A stretch of DNA of 64,000 nucleotides from Phlegmacium glaucopus (taxonomy: Eukaryota > Basidiomycota > Agaricomycetes > Agaricales > Cortinariaceae). Numbering within the stretch: the stretch's first letter is position 1; each line of letters begins with the position of its first letter. The notes under the pieces were generated by a model. It did not search any database. It had not been told where the DNA came from and saw only the letters and a program-made list of their open reading frames with translations. The translations under genes were made by a program, and so were the position numbers. Positions 34,808 through 46,935 of this stretch are shown one piece after another. Location: contig MU130497.1 of the NCBI GenBank assembly GCA_015039465.1, forward strand, positions 857,380 to 921,379. Direction: 5' to 3'.

Positions 34808-37346
34808 ACCTGAACACTGTCAAATCCACTCCTTCTGGCCACGCTGACCTTCCAGCCCTGTTTGCCAACCTTGGAACTTCATACTCACGACGCTTTCAAC
34901 ACACTGGTGACCTCCAGGATATTGAGCACGCCATATCCCACCACCAGAACGCTGTTCAATCCACTCCTTCTGGCTACGCTGCCCTTCCAGCTCTGTTTGC
35001 CAACCTTGGAACTTCATACTCACAACGCTTTCAACACACTGGTGACCTCCAGGATATTGAGCACGCCATATCCCACCACCAGAACGCTGTTCAATCCACT
35101 CCTTCTGGCCACGCTGACCTTCCAGCTCTGTTTGCCAACCTTGGAACTTCATACTCACAACGCTTTCAACACACGGGTGACCTCCAGGATATTGAGCACG
35201 CCATATCCCACCACCAGAACGCTGTTCAATCCACTCCTTCTGGCCACGCTGGCCTTCCAGCTCTGTTTGCCAACCTTGGAACTTCATACTCACAACGCTT
35301 TCAACGCACGGGTGACCTCCAGGATATTGATCACGCCATATCCCACCACCAGAACGCTGTTCAATCCACTCCTTCTGGCCACGCTGACCTTCCGAGGAGG
35401 TTCAACAACCTTGGAACTTCGTACTTACGTCGCTTTGAACGCACCGGTGATCTCCAGGATATTGACCATGCCATATCCCACCACCAGAACGCTGTCCAAT
35501 CCACTCCATCTGGCCATGCTGACCTTCCAACTTTGTTCAAAAATCTTGGCCACTCTTACCAGTGCCGCTTCCGATCCACCCATTATTTCCTTGATGTCCA
35601 AAACAGTGTTGCTTCACATCGTCGGGCTGCTGAGGCAAATGGCGCCCCATCCATTCGTCTGCAGTCTGCCATGCTCGCGGCCGTGCTATCCCTCAGCTTA
35701 TAGTGACTCTCACTGCTTAATTGATTTTGCGAATGCTATTAGTCTGCTCTCAGAGGTTGCTGGGTTGGAACAAACAATCCATCGCCGTCATGCTAACCTC
35801 CATAACTATTCCGATCTTGTGCGATCTGCTGTGGCTACCGCCCTTCATTTCAATAAACCTGATCTCGCACTCGAATGGCTTGAGCAAGGCCGCTGCTTGG
35901 TGTGGAATCAGCTCAACCAACTCCGTGCACCAATTGACAATCTCCGCATGGAGAACCCATCCTTGGCCAATCGCTTCATACACGTTGCAAGTGCTTTAGA
36001 GTCCTACGGAACTCGTTCAGCATTATCTATTCCTACTTCACATGCTACACTTGCAGAAGACATTCGCCTTCAGGATGCCACTCGAGGTCATACCCTCCAC
36101 GCTACAGAGTATAGGCAACTTCTTAAAGAGATTCGGGATCTTCCGGATTTCCATGACTTTCTTCAGCCGCCTAAGCCCAGCGACTTCCTGTCCTCATTGC
36201 CTTCTGATGGTCCAGTCATCGTCTTCAATATTCACAACACCCGATGTGATGCCTTAGCCCTTATAGCTGGGATTGATGAACCTCTGCATATCCCTCTAGA
36301 GAACTTCAGCCTCGAGCAAGCAGAGCAACTGCAGAAGACCCTTCAATTTGGCCTACGGGAGGTGGAAGATCATCGTATTCTGCGTGGCCGCCTTGATCCA
36401 TCATTCATGTTGCTTGTTCTAAATGAACTTTGGTATAAAGTTGTCCAACCAATCCTCAAAGCACTAGGATACTCTGTAAGGTGTTGCCTATTGTCAACTT
36501 ATTTATACTGATCCTTTGCAGTTCCCTCCAAATCTTTCAGATCGCCACCGTATATGGTGGTGCCCAACCGGCCCACTCGCATTTCTTCCACTCCACGCAG
36601 CTGGGGTATATGGCTCAGCATACCAGCGAGGATCATGCATTTCCGATTATGTGGTTTCTTCATATATACCAACTGTCCGGTCCCTTAACGATAAATTCAT
36701 TGCATCATCCACCTCTTCTAAATGTACCAGCCTCGTCCTTATCAGCCAACCGAACACGCCGGGTCTTCTCTCAATACTCTCGAGCCGAACAGAGACGCAT
36801 GCCCTCAAAGCGTTGATGAAAGGAACCGGCGTCGACGCGCTGCTGTTGGAGGACTCCAAGGCGACTAGAGAGAAGGTGAAGGCGGAGATGAAGTCCCATA
36901 GCTGGGCTCACTTTGCATGCCATGGAGTGCAAGATGCCCACCAGCCTCTTGAGAGCGGCCTCTGTCTCCACGATGGCCACTTGGAGCTGCTCGAGATCAT
37001 GAAGGAGCAAATCCCAAATCTGGACTTGGCTTTCCTTTCGGCATGCCAGACAAGCAAAGGAGACCTCAAATTATCGGAGGAAGTCCTCCATCCCATTGCT
37101 GGTATGCTTGCTGCAGGTTACCGCGGTGTGGTTGGTACGATGTGGAGTATTTGCGATGTGCATAGACCAGCGTTTGCGACAGAGTTCTATCAATATTTGC
37201 TTAGGGAGAATTCGGGATTGGATGGATTGGATAGTACTCAGGCAGCCTATGCGTTGGATTACGCTACGAGGAAGGTTCGAGAGAGCCTTGGAGAGAGTGA
37301 CAGTGCACTCTTGACATGGGTTCCATATGTGCACTTCGGCTACTAA
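31954..37346 (+). CDS. Pseudokinase-PHD-TPR-CHAT protease (complete-length copy, with probable frameshifts)
   Basis: Domains in order: an N-terminal part with a hydrophobic helix (AAAAICPCLLTLKLIF), a GTTFNNISGDY-like motif (near 32776), a kinase-like domain (VVMKVYQGSHAKK; AGLDYLHDLNYPF) lacking HRD and DFG, a PHD-type finger (CPVCKE ... CSTCSEWHH ... FVCERC, about 34519-34756), six TPR units in 135-bp register (34776-35580), a helical linker (ISLLSEVAGLEQTI, ALEWLEQGRCLVWNQL) and a C-terminal CHAT domain. CHAT has the catalytic His in HFACHG (codon 36921-36923) and Cys in FLSACQT (37044-37046), with exons joining at 36475/36522. CHAT proteases are separase/caspase-like and often serve as effectors in immune or cell-death pathways. 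Two frame breaks: a 5-nt loss near 32427 relative to copy 1, and a shift near 35640-35712 between TPR and linker. It may therefore be a pseudogene, an error, or two adjacent genes. The start is uncertain. Confidence 0.75.
34773..35582 (+). repeat. Tandem array of six 135-bp TPR-coding units
   Basis: The word CTCCAGGATAT recurs at 34776 (start TCTCC), 34911, 35046, 35181, 35316 and 35451, exactly 135 bp apart, each unit encoding 45 residues such as LQDIEHAISHHQNAVQSTP and NLGTSYSQRF. Units 2-4 are nearly identical, pointing to recent unit amplification or gene conversion; units 1, 5 and 6 are more diverged. The 45-residue TPR variant is common in fungal TPR-CHAT and TPR-NLR proteins, where the array acts as a sensor or binding surface. 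Confidence 0.95.
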
Positions 37347-37880
37347 TATCTTTCCTTGTTTCGTCATTGTTATAATTACAGTCTTATATTCTCGCTACTC
37401 ATTTGTACAGTATCCTACCAAATTCATATCCCATGTTCTTCTGACTGGCAGCGTGAGGCTCATCATTTATCAATGAGAACCCGGCGGATGCTATGGGCTA
37501 TTACTGGTAGGACAACGCCGTCAGGCGCGGATCTTCTACCTGCCCCTGGGCCCACATCTGGCCTGTATGATCTCATATAGAGTTGCTCATTTTAGCCATG
37601 AGTCAATTCGTTTGGCCAGAAATAAAGGGAAATGTCAAGCGCCAACCTGCAACTGATGGATATTGCCTACTACCGGGATGACCTCTTCACTTAACAGAGA
37701 ATGAATGCTGCATGTTTTTGAGGAAAATGAAAATCATTCAAAAACCCTAAAAAAGTACAAAAGTCACAACGAATTGTGAATGAGCGGAAGAATAGTAATA
37801 GCAGTCGATAAACAGAAGCGAGATTTTCAGAAAGAGGGGAGAAATTAGAGAAAGATACTAGAACAAAAAGTGTTTTTTTT
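37347..37880. other. Intergenic region between convergent CHAT and calcineurin genes
   Basis: About 530 bp shared by two 3' ends. Short frames only; nothing supportable. Confidence 0.5.
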
Positions 37881-40485
37881 TCAACGTCCTGAAGGGCGAC
37901 TAGAACTTGGGCTAGCATTGTTCTTGCCAACAGAAGAACCTGCCAACCTGTTTGTGAGGCCATCCATATCTTCATCCTCATCAATCCGCCCGCCTCCCTT
38001 TCCGTCCAAAACACCCTGGATAAGTGACATTGTGCTCTCCAGACTTCTCCTCCTATTACTAGGACTTGTCATTGTCGTTCCCAAACTTGCTTGCCTTGAG
38101 TGCCCTCTCTTGGCTCCAGGAGTGGTAATTGGGCTGATGGAAGCTTGCGAGTTGAAAGGGGAGGGGGTTATCCCGGGAATATTAACCCGCGCTGGAGGCG
38201 GTACTTTGGCGGCTATCGCTCTTTCCAGACTTTCTGCAACGCCATTCGCGGACACCGGTGCAGGTGGAGCAGCACTCTCTGCAGGGGTGCTAGGTTGTGA
38301 AGAAGACCCTAAGATTGCCTTGCCTTCTTCTGAATCGGCATCGAATAGGTCAGGAGGAAGACGCTCATTCTCAATGTCTGACTTGCGACTATGAAATTTT
38401 TGGTCAGTCAGTTGATGGATATATTGGCCTTCTTAAAATGACGCACGCATCATCAAATCCTTTGATTGCCTCTCTGATTCCCTCTGTACCAGACGCAAGA
38501 GTACCGTACGGAAGCTTAGAGGATCCAAGGACACTCTTGAGTTCTGAAACCTTCTCGGACTCTTCTCTAGATATCGAGACAAAACATAGGTCAGAATATG
38601 AAGGAGGAAGTGTCCCTTAACATACCGAAGCACAGCGAAAACCCTTGCCATCCTACCAACCGCCATAATTTTATTCTTGATGATCTTCCTGCGCTCGGCA
38701 GTTTCAGCAGAAGCAGTTGTGGGAGACATGATGGCGAGGTCCTCGTCATGTTCTTCTAGTTCTTCCTTGGTACACGTGTTTAGAACCGCTACCAACATAT
38801 CCGTGACTAACAGAAAACATCAGCAAGTTGACATGGAAGGCATAGAGGGGGACGTACTCTTCTCTCCCACGAATGGCAGACTCCAAGTGAAAACGTCCAT
38901 AAAGTTTGGTAACCAGTAAGGGTGTGGGGTGCAGTTAAACTGTCTGATGTTCATCACGTTGCTTTCGTACTTGAGAACAGCGGCTTTGTTGTTGTATACG
39001 TCAAGATAGTTAGGTGCCGAGAAAATCGTCATGACGGAGGGAAACCCTGTCGTTTTGGTCTTTCGATACATTCGGTAGCTGGATCGTGCGATGAGATGCT
39101 TTTAACTTGTCTATAGGGAACTGAAAATCCGCCAGACGAACCCTGCATCTTGAGCCTCATGGGCTCTGATAATTGAAAGGAGATTGTTGCGCTCCAAAAA
39201 CTGGCAAGCAGCTTGATATCTATGTCCTCCAATAATTCAGTTCCTGGAGGATTAACGTTGACCAGAGGTTGCTCACGTGAAGAAATATGAGCATCCACGG
39301 ACATGGTTATGCACGAAACTATCTGTGATTTTTTCTGTTCCAAAGTCTTCGACTGGATCTGCCCACAGGATATCGCACATTAAACCATGGGTGGGAGGTT
39401 CACGGAAACGGTCAATCTGGAATTTAGGCGATTTCAACGAGCGATTTGTGCGATCACGGAATAAGCCTTACATTGCGGAGATCATCCAGAGTGTTGAGTT
39501 CAGGTGAAAGCCCACCATGGATACAAAGGAATTGTTTGTTCATGATGGCGGCTAGTGGGAGGGCGCAGAAAGACTCCATGCATGCGTCGTAGACACGTTC
39601 AGAGTATTTATGCTTGCCTTGACAAAAGAGTCGCGTCAGGCACAGAAATAATGGTGTAGGAAGAGTCTTACATTCCAGTTTAAAAGTGAAATAATCGGTT
39701 AGGTGACGGCATTCATGGTTACCGCGCAGGAGGAAAAGGGAACCTGGATACCAGATCTTGAGGGACCACAAATACAGCACACACTGACGTTCCTGTTTGA
39801 GTACTCATCCTAAAGGGGGAGATGAAAGTAAAAGCCGACCTCAATGCTGAAATATCCTCTATCAACATAATCACCCAAGAAAAGGTATCGAGTTTCTGCT
39901 GGACTCCCTCCAACTTCGAAGAGTTTCATCAAGTCATACTAACAAAGCTGTCGGTAAGGTGTCCAAATTGATGAACCTGAAGAAAACGTACATATTGTCC
40001 ATGGATATCTCCACAAACTATTCATCGGAAGGAAGTAAGTAACGAGAGCTGGATGTCCTGGATGATAAGATAATTAACGCACCAGTGATTGGGGCGTCTA
40101 CTTGCAATACATTCCCCTCCTTCCTCAAAAGATCGGTCGCGTTCTCCAATATCCACAGGGCCTGGTCCTCAGTCACACGACCCTCCCGATAGAAGTGATT
40201 TTTGAGAAACGCGATATCCGGTTTTGAACGATCTTGCCCTTGTTTGTTAAAGAACTGCTCCGGGGTGGGTTTGAACATCGCTGGGGCTTGTACCTGATAA
40301 ACTCATAGTTTAGCCATGCAGATTAGCATCAGATCAAATTTTAAAAAAGCACCCACATCCTTAACAACTCGCTCTTGGGTGCTAATTACGTTGCCATCCT
40401 CAAGAACATGTTGAGTGAAGTCGATGGCTGGAATAGGATCTTTGACCTGGATCTTTTCTATCGCACGCTCGATCTGGGTGCTCAT
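37881..40485 (-). CDS. CNA1: Calcineurin A, Ca2+/calmodulin-dependent protein phosphatase 2B catalytic subunit
   Basis: A multi-exon gene for the catalytic subunit of calcineurin, which dephosphorylates Ser/Thr targets (for example Crz1) in Ca2+ signalling. The start ATG 40485 gives [12 protein letters not shown]. The metallophosphatase core is complete: [42 protein letters not shown] and [11 protein letters not shown] with Fe/Zn ligands in place. The calcineurin-B binding helix ([15 protein letters not shown]), a calmodulin-binding stretch ([19 protein letters not shown]) and the autoinhibitory region ([11 protein letters not shown]) follow in order. The Ser/Pro-rich tail ends SSSRPSGR at 37881. 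All exons read cleanly; one of the best-supported genes in the window. It is tail-to-tail with the CHAT gene. Confidence 0.96.
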
Positions 40486-40788
40486 GATGTCTGCGTGGTG
40501 GTGGTGATGAAGAAGGACTTCGGAAGGGATTCAGGGCAGAGCGTGGTGGTAGGACCAGTGTGACAGCTTACAATTGCAATTGCACAAGGAGATCAATTAT
40601 TTTAGATCCACACGTGCAATCAGCTTTTCTTCGATATTTGAGTGGTAAGGAAGGAACCAGGAAAAGCCGTGAAAGTTTCAAAGGTTCAAGCTTTTCAACG
40701 TTCAGTCCAATTCATCAGATGCCACTACTGACATAGCCGGGCAGCGCCTTGCGGCACACGTGTGCAACCCCACATACATAAAAATCTG
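40486..40788. other. Intergenic region between calcineurin A and UNC-50 genes
   Basis: About 300 bp, the presumed calcineurin promoter plus the UNC-50 3' end (both genes on the minus strand). No distinct motif recognised. Confidence 0.4.
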
Positions 40789-41906
40789 TCAACGGAAGTA
40801 GACATGTAGGACATGTTGAGCTACATTAAATCCTAATAACGAAATGATGTAGGCAATAAAGAGTGGCAGTAGAGGTGACAACAGGAACTCCGTACGGACG
40901 AGAAATGGTAATGCTGTAAACAGGGATGGGTTTGTCAAAAGTCCAACGAGAAAACGTCAATAAAGACTTGCCATTTAATCCGAGATAGATGCCATATGTG
41001 TATTGTGCAAAGCTTCACCAGGGTGTTAATGATTATCGAGTCATAGGAATAATGAACGCTTACGCGGCAAGATAGAGGGTGTTCCCTATCCAAAGACACA
41101 CCCAATTATCCTTGAGGATAATTGGCAGCAAGAATAGCTGTGCTAGGTAAAGCGTGAGATATAAAGGAAAGAAAGCGTTCGTGTGAACATCAAATGCATA
41201 AGCCCATTCGACTTTCGAATCGGCAGGGGTTGAGTGTGAAGGCGGTGATAACAGGAGGCGGTTGGCGGCGAACCTGTGATATACAACGGTAAGTTCATAG
41301 ACACAAAAAATCCAGCGAGCGCCCACCATAACAGGGTGGCAATGACAACCCCAGAGACAAGGAAATCACGGAAAATCATGAAGAGCGCAGTATTCAGTAT
41401 CTCTTGAACATTGTACGAATAAACGACGCCCCAAGCAATAGCAGAAACTAAAAACACAAAAGAGTTCGATACACAAGAAGATTGAAAGATATGGATCATA
41501 CCGCATAGACAGGCTCCAATAAGAACAAGGATGGCTGGGTCATCTCGTGCCCATGTGTTTTTCGTTTCTTGGGAAGACATATAAGTAGGAAGACAAAGCG
41601 TCGTCACGTTTTGGCATACGTTTGTGAAAGTACACATTTCTGTACCTGGATGGATACCAATAAACCATCGTTAAGACTTGGTCAAGTGATAACGGCTTAC
41701 ACCCTTCGGGGAGCAAGACATAGATAAGTCAATTGCCATGCAGCGAGCTCAAAATCCTAACAAAAAAATCAATCACCTCAGTCAAATCTACACTCTACAC
41801 ATATGCGCACCATTTGTTGTAGTCGATGAAACCGTCGGAATATGACGGGACCCCGACTCGATGTGTGGCTACCTTCGGCAGAATAGGACGCGTTAGTCGG
41901 AAACAT
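40789..41906 (-). CDS. UNC-50 family Golgi/ER membrane protein (GMH1 homologue)
   Basis: A spliced UNC-50 homologue, a multi-pass Golgi/ER protein involved in vesicle traffic and receptor assembly. From ATG 41906: MFPTNASYS, the basic RRFHRLQQM, then FELAAWQLTYLCLAPRR, NVYFHKQTKNTWARDDPAI, AIAWGVVYSYN, LFMIFRDFLVSGVVIATLLW, VEWAYAFDVHTNAFFPLY, LFLLPIILKDNWVCLWIGN, FAQYTYGIYLGLN and AYIISLLGFNVAQHVL, ending YFR-stop at 40789. Five or more hydrophobic helices match the family. One late intron uses a GC donor (GCAAGT after GLN), the rest GT. Exons join in phase throughout, so the gene looks intact. It is divergent from the WW-domain gene, sharing about 220 bp of upstream sequence. Confidence 0.9.
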
Positions 41907-42124
41907 TATAGGCGCATTCGTTGAAGTTGAATGTTAATATGAGGCCCGCCTATAAAACGAGGCAGGCAGTGGGTTGTCGTGGTCTGGCCATGAGGATTTG
42001 CAGTGTCAAGCAGGGCGGGATCGGAGCTTCAAAAACTTCGTTCGGAGATATAAAGTGACTTTGTTCTAGAAAACGGAGAGTCACCACTCTTCTTCACTTT
42101 CCTTGTAAACCTTCACTATCATTC

Positions 42125-45100
42125 ATGGAGGACGACAACGAAATCCTCGACTGGGGTAACGAAGACGATGAACACAATGAAACCCTCAGGAGGCCTCCTT
42201 TCGACAGTGATCAACGGGACACAGGTGAATTTGATGCAGAGGATTCCATTTCTCTTGGCGACGAGGACGAAGACAATCAAAAATACCTTTCTTATCGAAG
42301 TGAAGGTGTTAATGGTCACTCATCTAACCCCAGAGACATCACGGAGTCTCAGTACAAGGCCCCAACCTCACAAAAAACCTTGAATGCTACCGGCGCTAAA
42401 CAGGAATCACAGCATCTCTCTAGCGAAACTACACATGAAAGACCCTCCACGCCGCACAAGTTTAGTTCTGCAGAGGATTCCCCACGCAGAAAACAGGACT
42501 CAAGAGATCGAGCCTCCCCTCAGCGGTCCCAGCCTAATCCTGGCAGGCTCACTCACGCTCTCCCGCCAAAACCTGTGACATCAAAGGTTCCTCCTTACTT
42601 GCCTCCTTCTCATCCCTCTATTGTGGAAGCTACTAGCATGATCATATCACCTCGAGCAGGTGGTCGAGAAACCAAGAAAAATAATGGCGTCTCATCAGGA
42701 ACATCTATCCCATCCACAGCCGACGAGCTTCCACACAATTGGGAGTGTCGCGAAGCCCGAAACGGCGGTGGAAAGTATTACTATAACAAAGAAACTCACC
42801 AGTCTACTTGGGAGAAACCCGTGAGCAGCATCCCTTCAGCCTCTACTCATACGGAGTCTCGCAGTCGCCGCCGCCGTAGCTTGTCTACGGGTCGTAGACA
42901 TAGAACGCCACCTGATTCTAACGCACATCAATCGCAGACCACACGTCCAAGTCGTAATTCTGCTCATATGCCACCTGAGCGTGAAATGGGTGACGTGACG
43001 AAGACTGCACCGCCTGACCCCAATGGACTTTCATATGAAGATCGCCATTATAGGCCTGGTGGTGAACCATCTTCCGCAGCCGCTGAAGCCAGAGCAACGG
43101 AACGACTTTCTGAAGTCGTTCATAGCCAAGTTTCTTCCCAGTCTCGATATGACAGAATGCCACCGGCTTCGCCTCCACCTGCTCGAAGACGAGCTAGGTC
43201 TTCTTCTCATGAACCTCGAACATCATATTTGCATGAAAAAGAAAGGGACTACCAGTCTTCACGTGGAAACTCACACTCCGCTCGTGGACAGAATGCTTAT
43301 ACTAACAACGATCCACAGAGGGACTTTGCGACTCTGCAACCTGATCCTCGCTGGGTTCGAACTCCTCACCCTCTAGATTTTCCTAGGAGTGACCGTGACT
43401 CTTCTCGGCGACGTGGGCGCCGTCAGGACGACGACGAGCCCATGGTTGACGAGCATCCTGATAGTAGGAATAGGTCATCCTTGAGGCGAAGAGAAAGCAG
43501 CCATGAACCCAATAGGGACCGAGATCCTCATCCATCTGAGTTGCGTGAAGATCCAAATCAAAATCCAGTCTTTTTATCAGCACCCAGTACGTTATCAGCC
43601 TCCTCGCATCATCCTCCCCTCCCCTCGTACCTCCATGCGCCAGCGATCCGTGCATCATCGTATTCCAGACTTGTCATGATGAGCCTAGTTCGGGCTACCT
43701 CCTACATGTTGTGTAATAATTTGTCTTCTCTGTCATGTTGCTTGTCGCGTCTATCTTCGCTCCTCCCTATCGAGTCAAAGCCCTTATCATGGATGCACCC
43801 TTTACTTTCTTTTCTGCCTTTTCTTCCCCTTCTAATCCTTTAACCGTCATGTCCTCCCTTCTCACCAAAAATTTCATCCCTTTTCCGGATCTTACAGGAC
43901 GTGGCTCAACACCACCACTTTCACGTGACCGCGATCAGTACTACGAGCCTATGGACCGCGAATATAGAGCACCTCCTGAAGAAGATCCAAGGTCAACTGC
44001 GCCTTCCTCAAGCCGAAAGGACAGGTCTTCGCGTCACGCAGGACCCGGTCCTACAATCAACATAGTTCCTGCAGGTCCAGAAGTTCCATTTAACAGACCG
44101 CGAGACCGTGACCTTCCTTCGTCAACTTTCGCTCATCCTTCTCGTCGAGTCGGTGAGCGAGAGTATGATCGCAACCGTCGTGACCAGCAGATCCCAGAAC
44201 GAAATGAACTGCCAAAGCGTCCTGTTGAATACCCGCCGCCAACTAACCAGGTACCGGAACAGTCGAAACGGCATTATGATCGTGAACCAGCTAGATCTCA
44301 TCCTTCCGACTTCGACCGTTCGTCCCCAGACCATGTAGGGCAATCTTCACGTACGTGTTTACCCACAACCGTCTGGACCTGCATACCGACTTCTGTTTCT
44401 TTATCCTCTCTGCCCCTTTGATATATTCTATGCCATCACTTGGCAATTAATTTCATTTTCCCTTATGTCTTTTGCATAGATCGGAAACGGGCTCCTCTAC
44501 CGCCTCAAGCAACGACCTTCTTGACTTCTTCGACTGCTCATACACGTGATGCACCCTCGCACTCCTCCTCGGCTCCAGTGGCACCTAGAAGTTTCGCCGA
44601 CGGCAGTGTTCCTCTTGGCCCTCGTAGCATGATCCATGTCAATGAAGAACCACAGTCTCGAAGCGGACCTACTGGTGGCAGTGAGTACGATAGAGATCGG
44701 AGCAGAAATCCCTCAAGGCAACTTGATCGTGTTTCAAATAATTATCCTCCTCCGCCAATTAACATTGCAATGGATGTCGATGATGAGGGTCCATCATCGA
44801 CCAGGCGCCCACCATCACCTGCATCCCACAGGACATTGAAGAATGGGCCAAAACAATATCAGGAAGACGACGTGGAATCACCCGGTGGACCTAGGTGGCC
44901 TTCGAATCGTTCAACAACAGGTGGTCCTTCAAGACAGACAGCATCTCCCGTTCCGTCTGTTTTATCAGGTCCTGAAAACGGCAGACCTACAGGACGGACA
45001 TCTTCAACATTGGCTCCGCCACCGCCTGGCGACAGCTACGGCGAAACGAGAGATTTCGAAAGAAGCCGACGAGAAGAACCATCTAGAAGGAAGGAGGAAC

Positions 45101-46675
45101 GAATAGATAGATATCCAGAGGTAATTGTTCTTCGTATCCAAATAGGCTGGTTATTCATGAATTTGAGTAGACAAGGTCCAACTCTCGAGGCCGACCCGCT
45201 GAATATAAGAGGCCCCCAGCACAGCCTGTTTCTGGCACAAATAACATTCCGATCGGAAATAGGAAGTCTCTTCCACCGAGCCTGCCTCCATTGCCCGCAT
45301 CGTCTCTTCCACTGGTGACTGGATATAATCCAGATGCAAGACCCCCACCGTCGACACTGATCGAACCAGCCAAAGCTAAAGAGCTGCTTCCGCCTGGAAA
45401 GGAGTCTTATGAACGAGTGCGTATTTTTGTTAAAACTGACAACGCTACTAGCAATACTGAAATGTTTTTTAGCCCGCCAATCTGGAAATTGCTGATACTC
45501 CTCAAGTCAAGCCAGCAAACGACGCTTCAATTCAGAATAATTCACGCGTAAGTCGTCGATAAGTAATGTATGATAGATTTGTTGTTGAATCTTTTTTGTG
45601 CAGTATTCTGAAAGTTCCGAGCGACAACCTGCATTGCTGCCAACAGGCACAGCACCCGGTAAATCACGTCAACGAGTATGTGTTATTGTATTACGGCTCT
45701 TTCGCGTACTTATACGGAAAACAGAAGTCTCGGTTTGACAAGGCTGTGGCTCAATTAGAGCCTAGGAGCAATACACGGGAGCCTTCCCCGATTTCGGACA
45801 AGGGTACGAGAGCTAGTCAGAGCGAGGCAAGTGACAGACGAGCCCCAACACCGCCCCCTTCAGCTCGAGAACCTTCCATGGTTACTTCAATGGAAAATTT
45901 GTCATCAAGGCTGTCCGACCTTGGACAGCAGTCGAATGCTCGTTCAGATTCTTCAAGCATGGTCCCTGTCCATTCTCATACCCGCCCTCCCGTGACAGAA
46001 CAAGGACCTGATCAACCTCTTCTGAACCGATTCTCCCAAGATGTTATTCCGCATGAACCTTCATTGCCTGAGAAACCGCCTCAACATGATCATGCCCCAC
46101 CACCATCTCCTCCAGCATCTTCGAGGTCTGGCCATCGTTCGGGGAACCGTTGGGTCAATGATGCGCGAGGAAATCCTCAGAACCGAACTCTTGATCAGCC
46201 GCAGGAGTATGTTCGTTTGCCTCCGACTCCTGATCTTCCTACCTCATTGTCTCATCGATTGAGCGATGACAAGCCTCGTCATCGTCAACATCCTTCTGGT
46301 GGACCAGTGTCGGGTCGAGATGACAAATCACGAGGAGAGGAGCTCAGTTTCCATAACGCACATGCAGAGCTTGTGAGAGAACCAGAGGATGGGATGACCT
46401 TCCAGGATAGATTGGAGAAGCCTCAAGCGCAACGACGGGGTGCATCCTTGTTAGATCGTTTGTCGGCCGGTAACCCTCGGCCGGGCGATTCTGGGGGCCA
46501 ACAGTCGTTGCGAGACAGGATCATTCCTTCGAAGCGGGATCGTGAGGATATGATGACGGATGAAGGCATGCGTGACGTTCCGTTTGATGGTGAAGATGGT
46601 ACTGAATCTAAGCGGGCAAGGCGAAAAAATGGGAGAGCCAGGACTCGTGGTGGAAGGAGAGGTGGCCCGTCTTGA
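42125..46675 (+). CDS. WW-domain protein with long Arg/Ser/Pro-rich disordered regions
   Basis: A long gene beginning MEDDNEILDWGNEDD at 42125. One WW domain lies near 42733-42825 (LPHNWECREARNGGGKYYY ... STWEKP) with both Trp residues and the Tyr triad expected for binding Pro-rich ligands. The rest is low-complexity Arg/Ser/Pro/Asp-rich, continuing through several exons (about 43900-44352, 44459-45120, 45171-45411, 45474-45549, 45604-45680 and 45731 on) to GRARTRGGRRGGPS at 46675. Late introns are clean GT-AG; the one around 43600-43898 has an uncertain donor. The RS/RGG-like composition plus a WW domain suggests a nuclear protein linked to transcription or splicing, but no named orthologue is recognised. 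Confidence 0.8.
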
Positions 46676-46935
46676 TCATCATTAGGATTCAGTATCATGG
46701 AAAAATATTGTAAAGAAAGGTCTATTCTTGTAATGATTCACTTGGCCAGGTTTTTCTGTTTTGTGACTGTAATATTTCTATTTTCTATTTGTGATATAAT
46801 GGAACGAATTTCCCCACTTCTTTCACTTCTTCCGAGTTATGCCCAGTCCTGCCTTGATGGACATCCAAGGGGTCTGTTCTCCTGTTGGCGGGACCACCAG
46901 TTGTCGGGTACGTGAGTAATTCGCACATCTGTAGT

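Noticed and set aside
34820..35293. 157-codon minus-strand repetitive frame
   Set aside because: It is the antisense of the TPR array; its 45-residue periodicity is inherited from the real TPR units.
34862..35700. + frame of repeated LPTLELHTH residues
   Set aside because: It is a +1 frame of the TPR array. Only its 3' part (from about 35712) is real, as the linker to CHAT.
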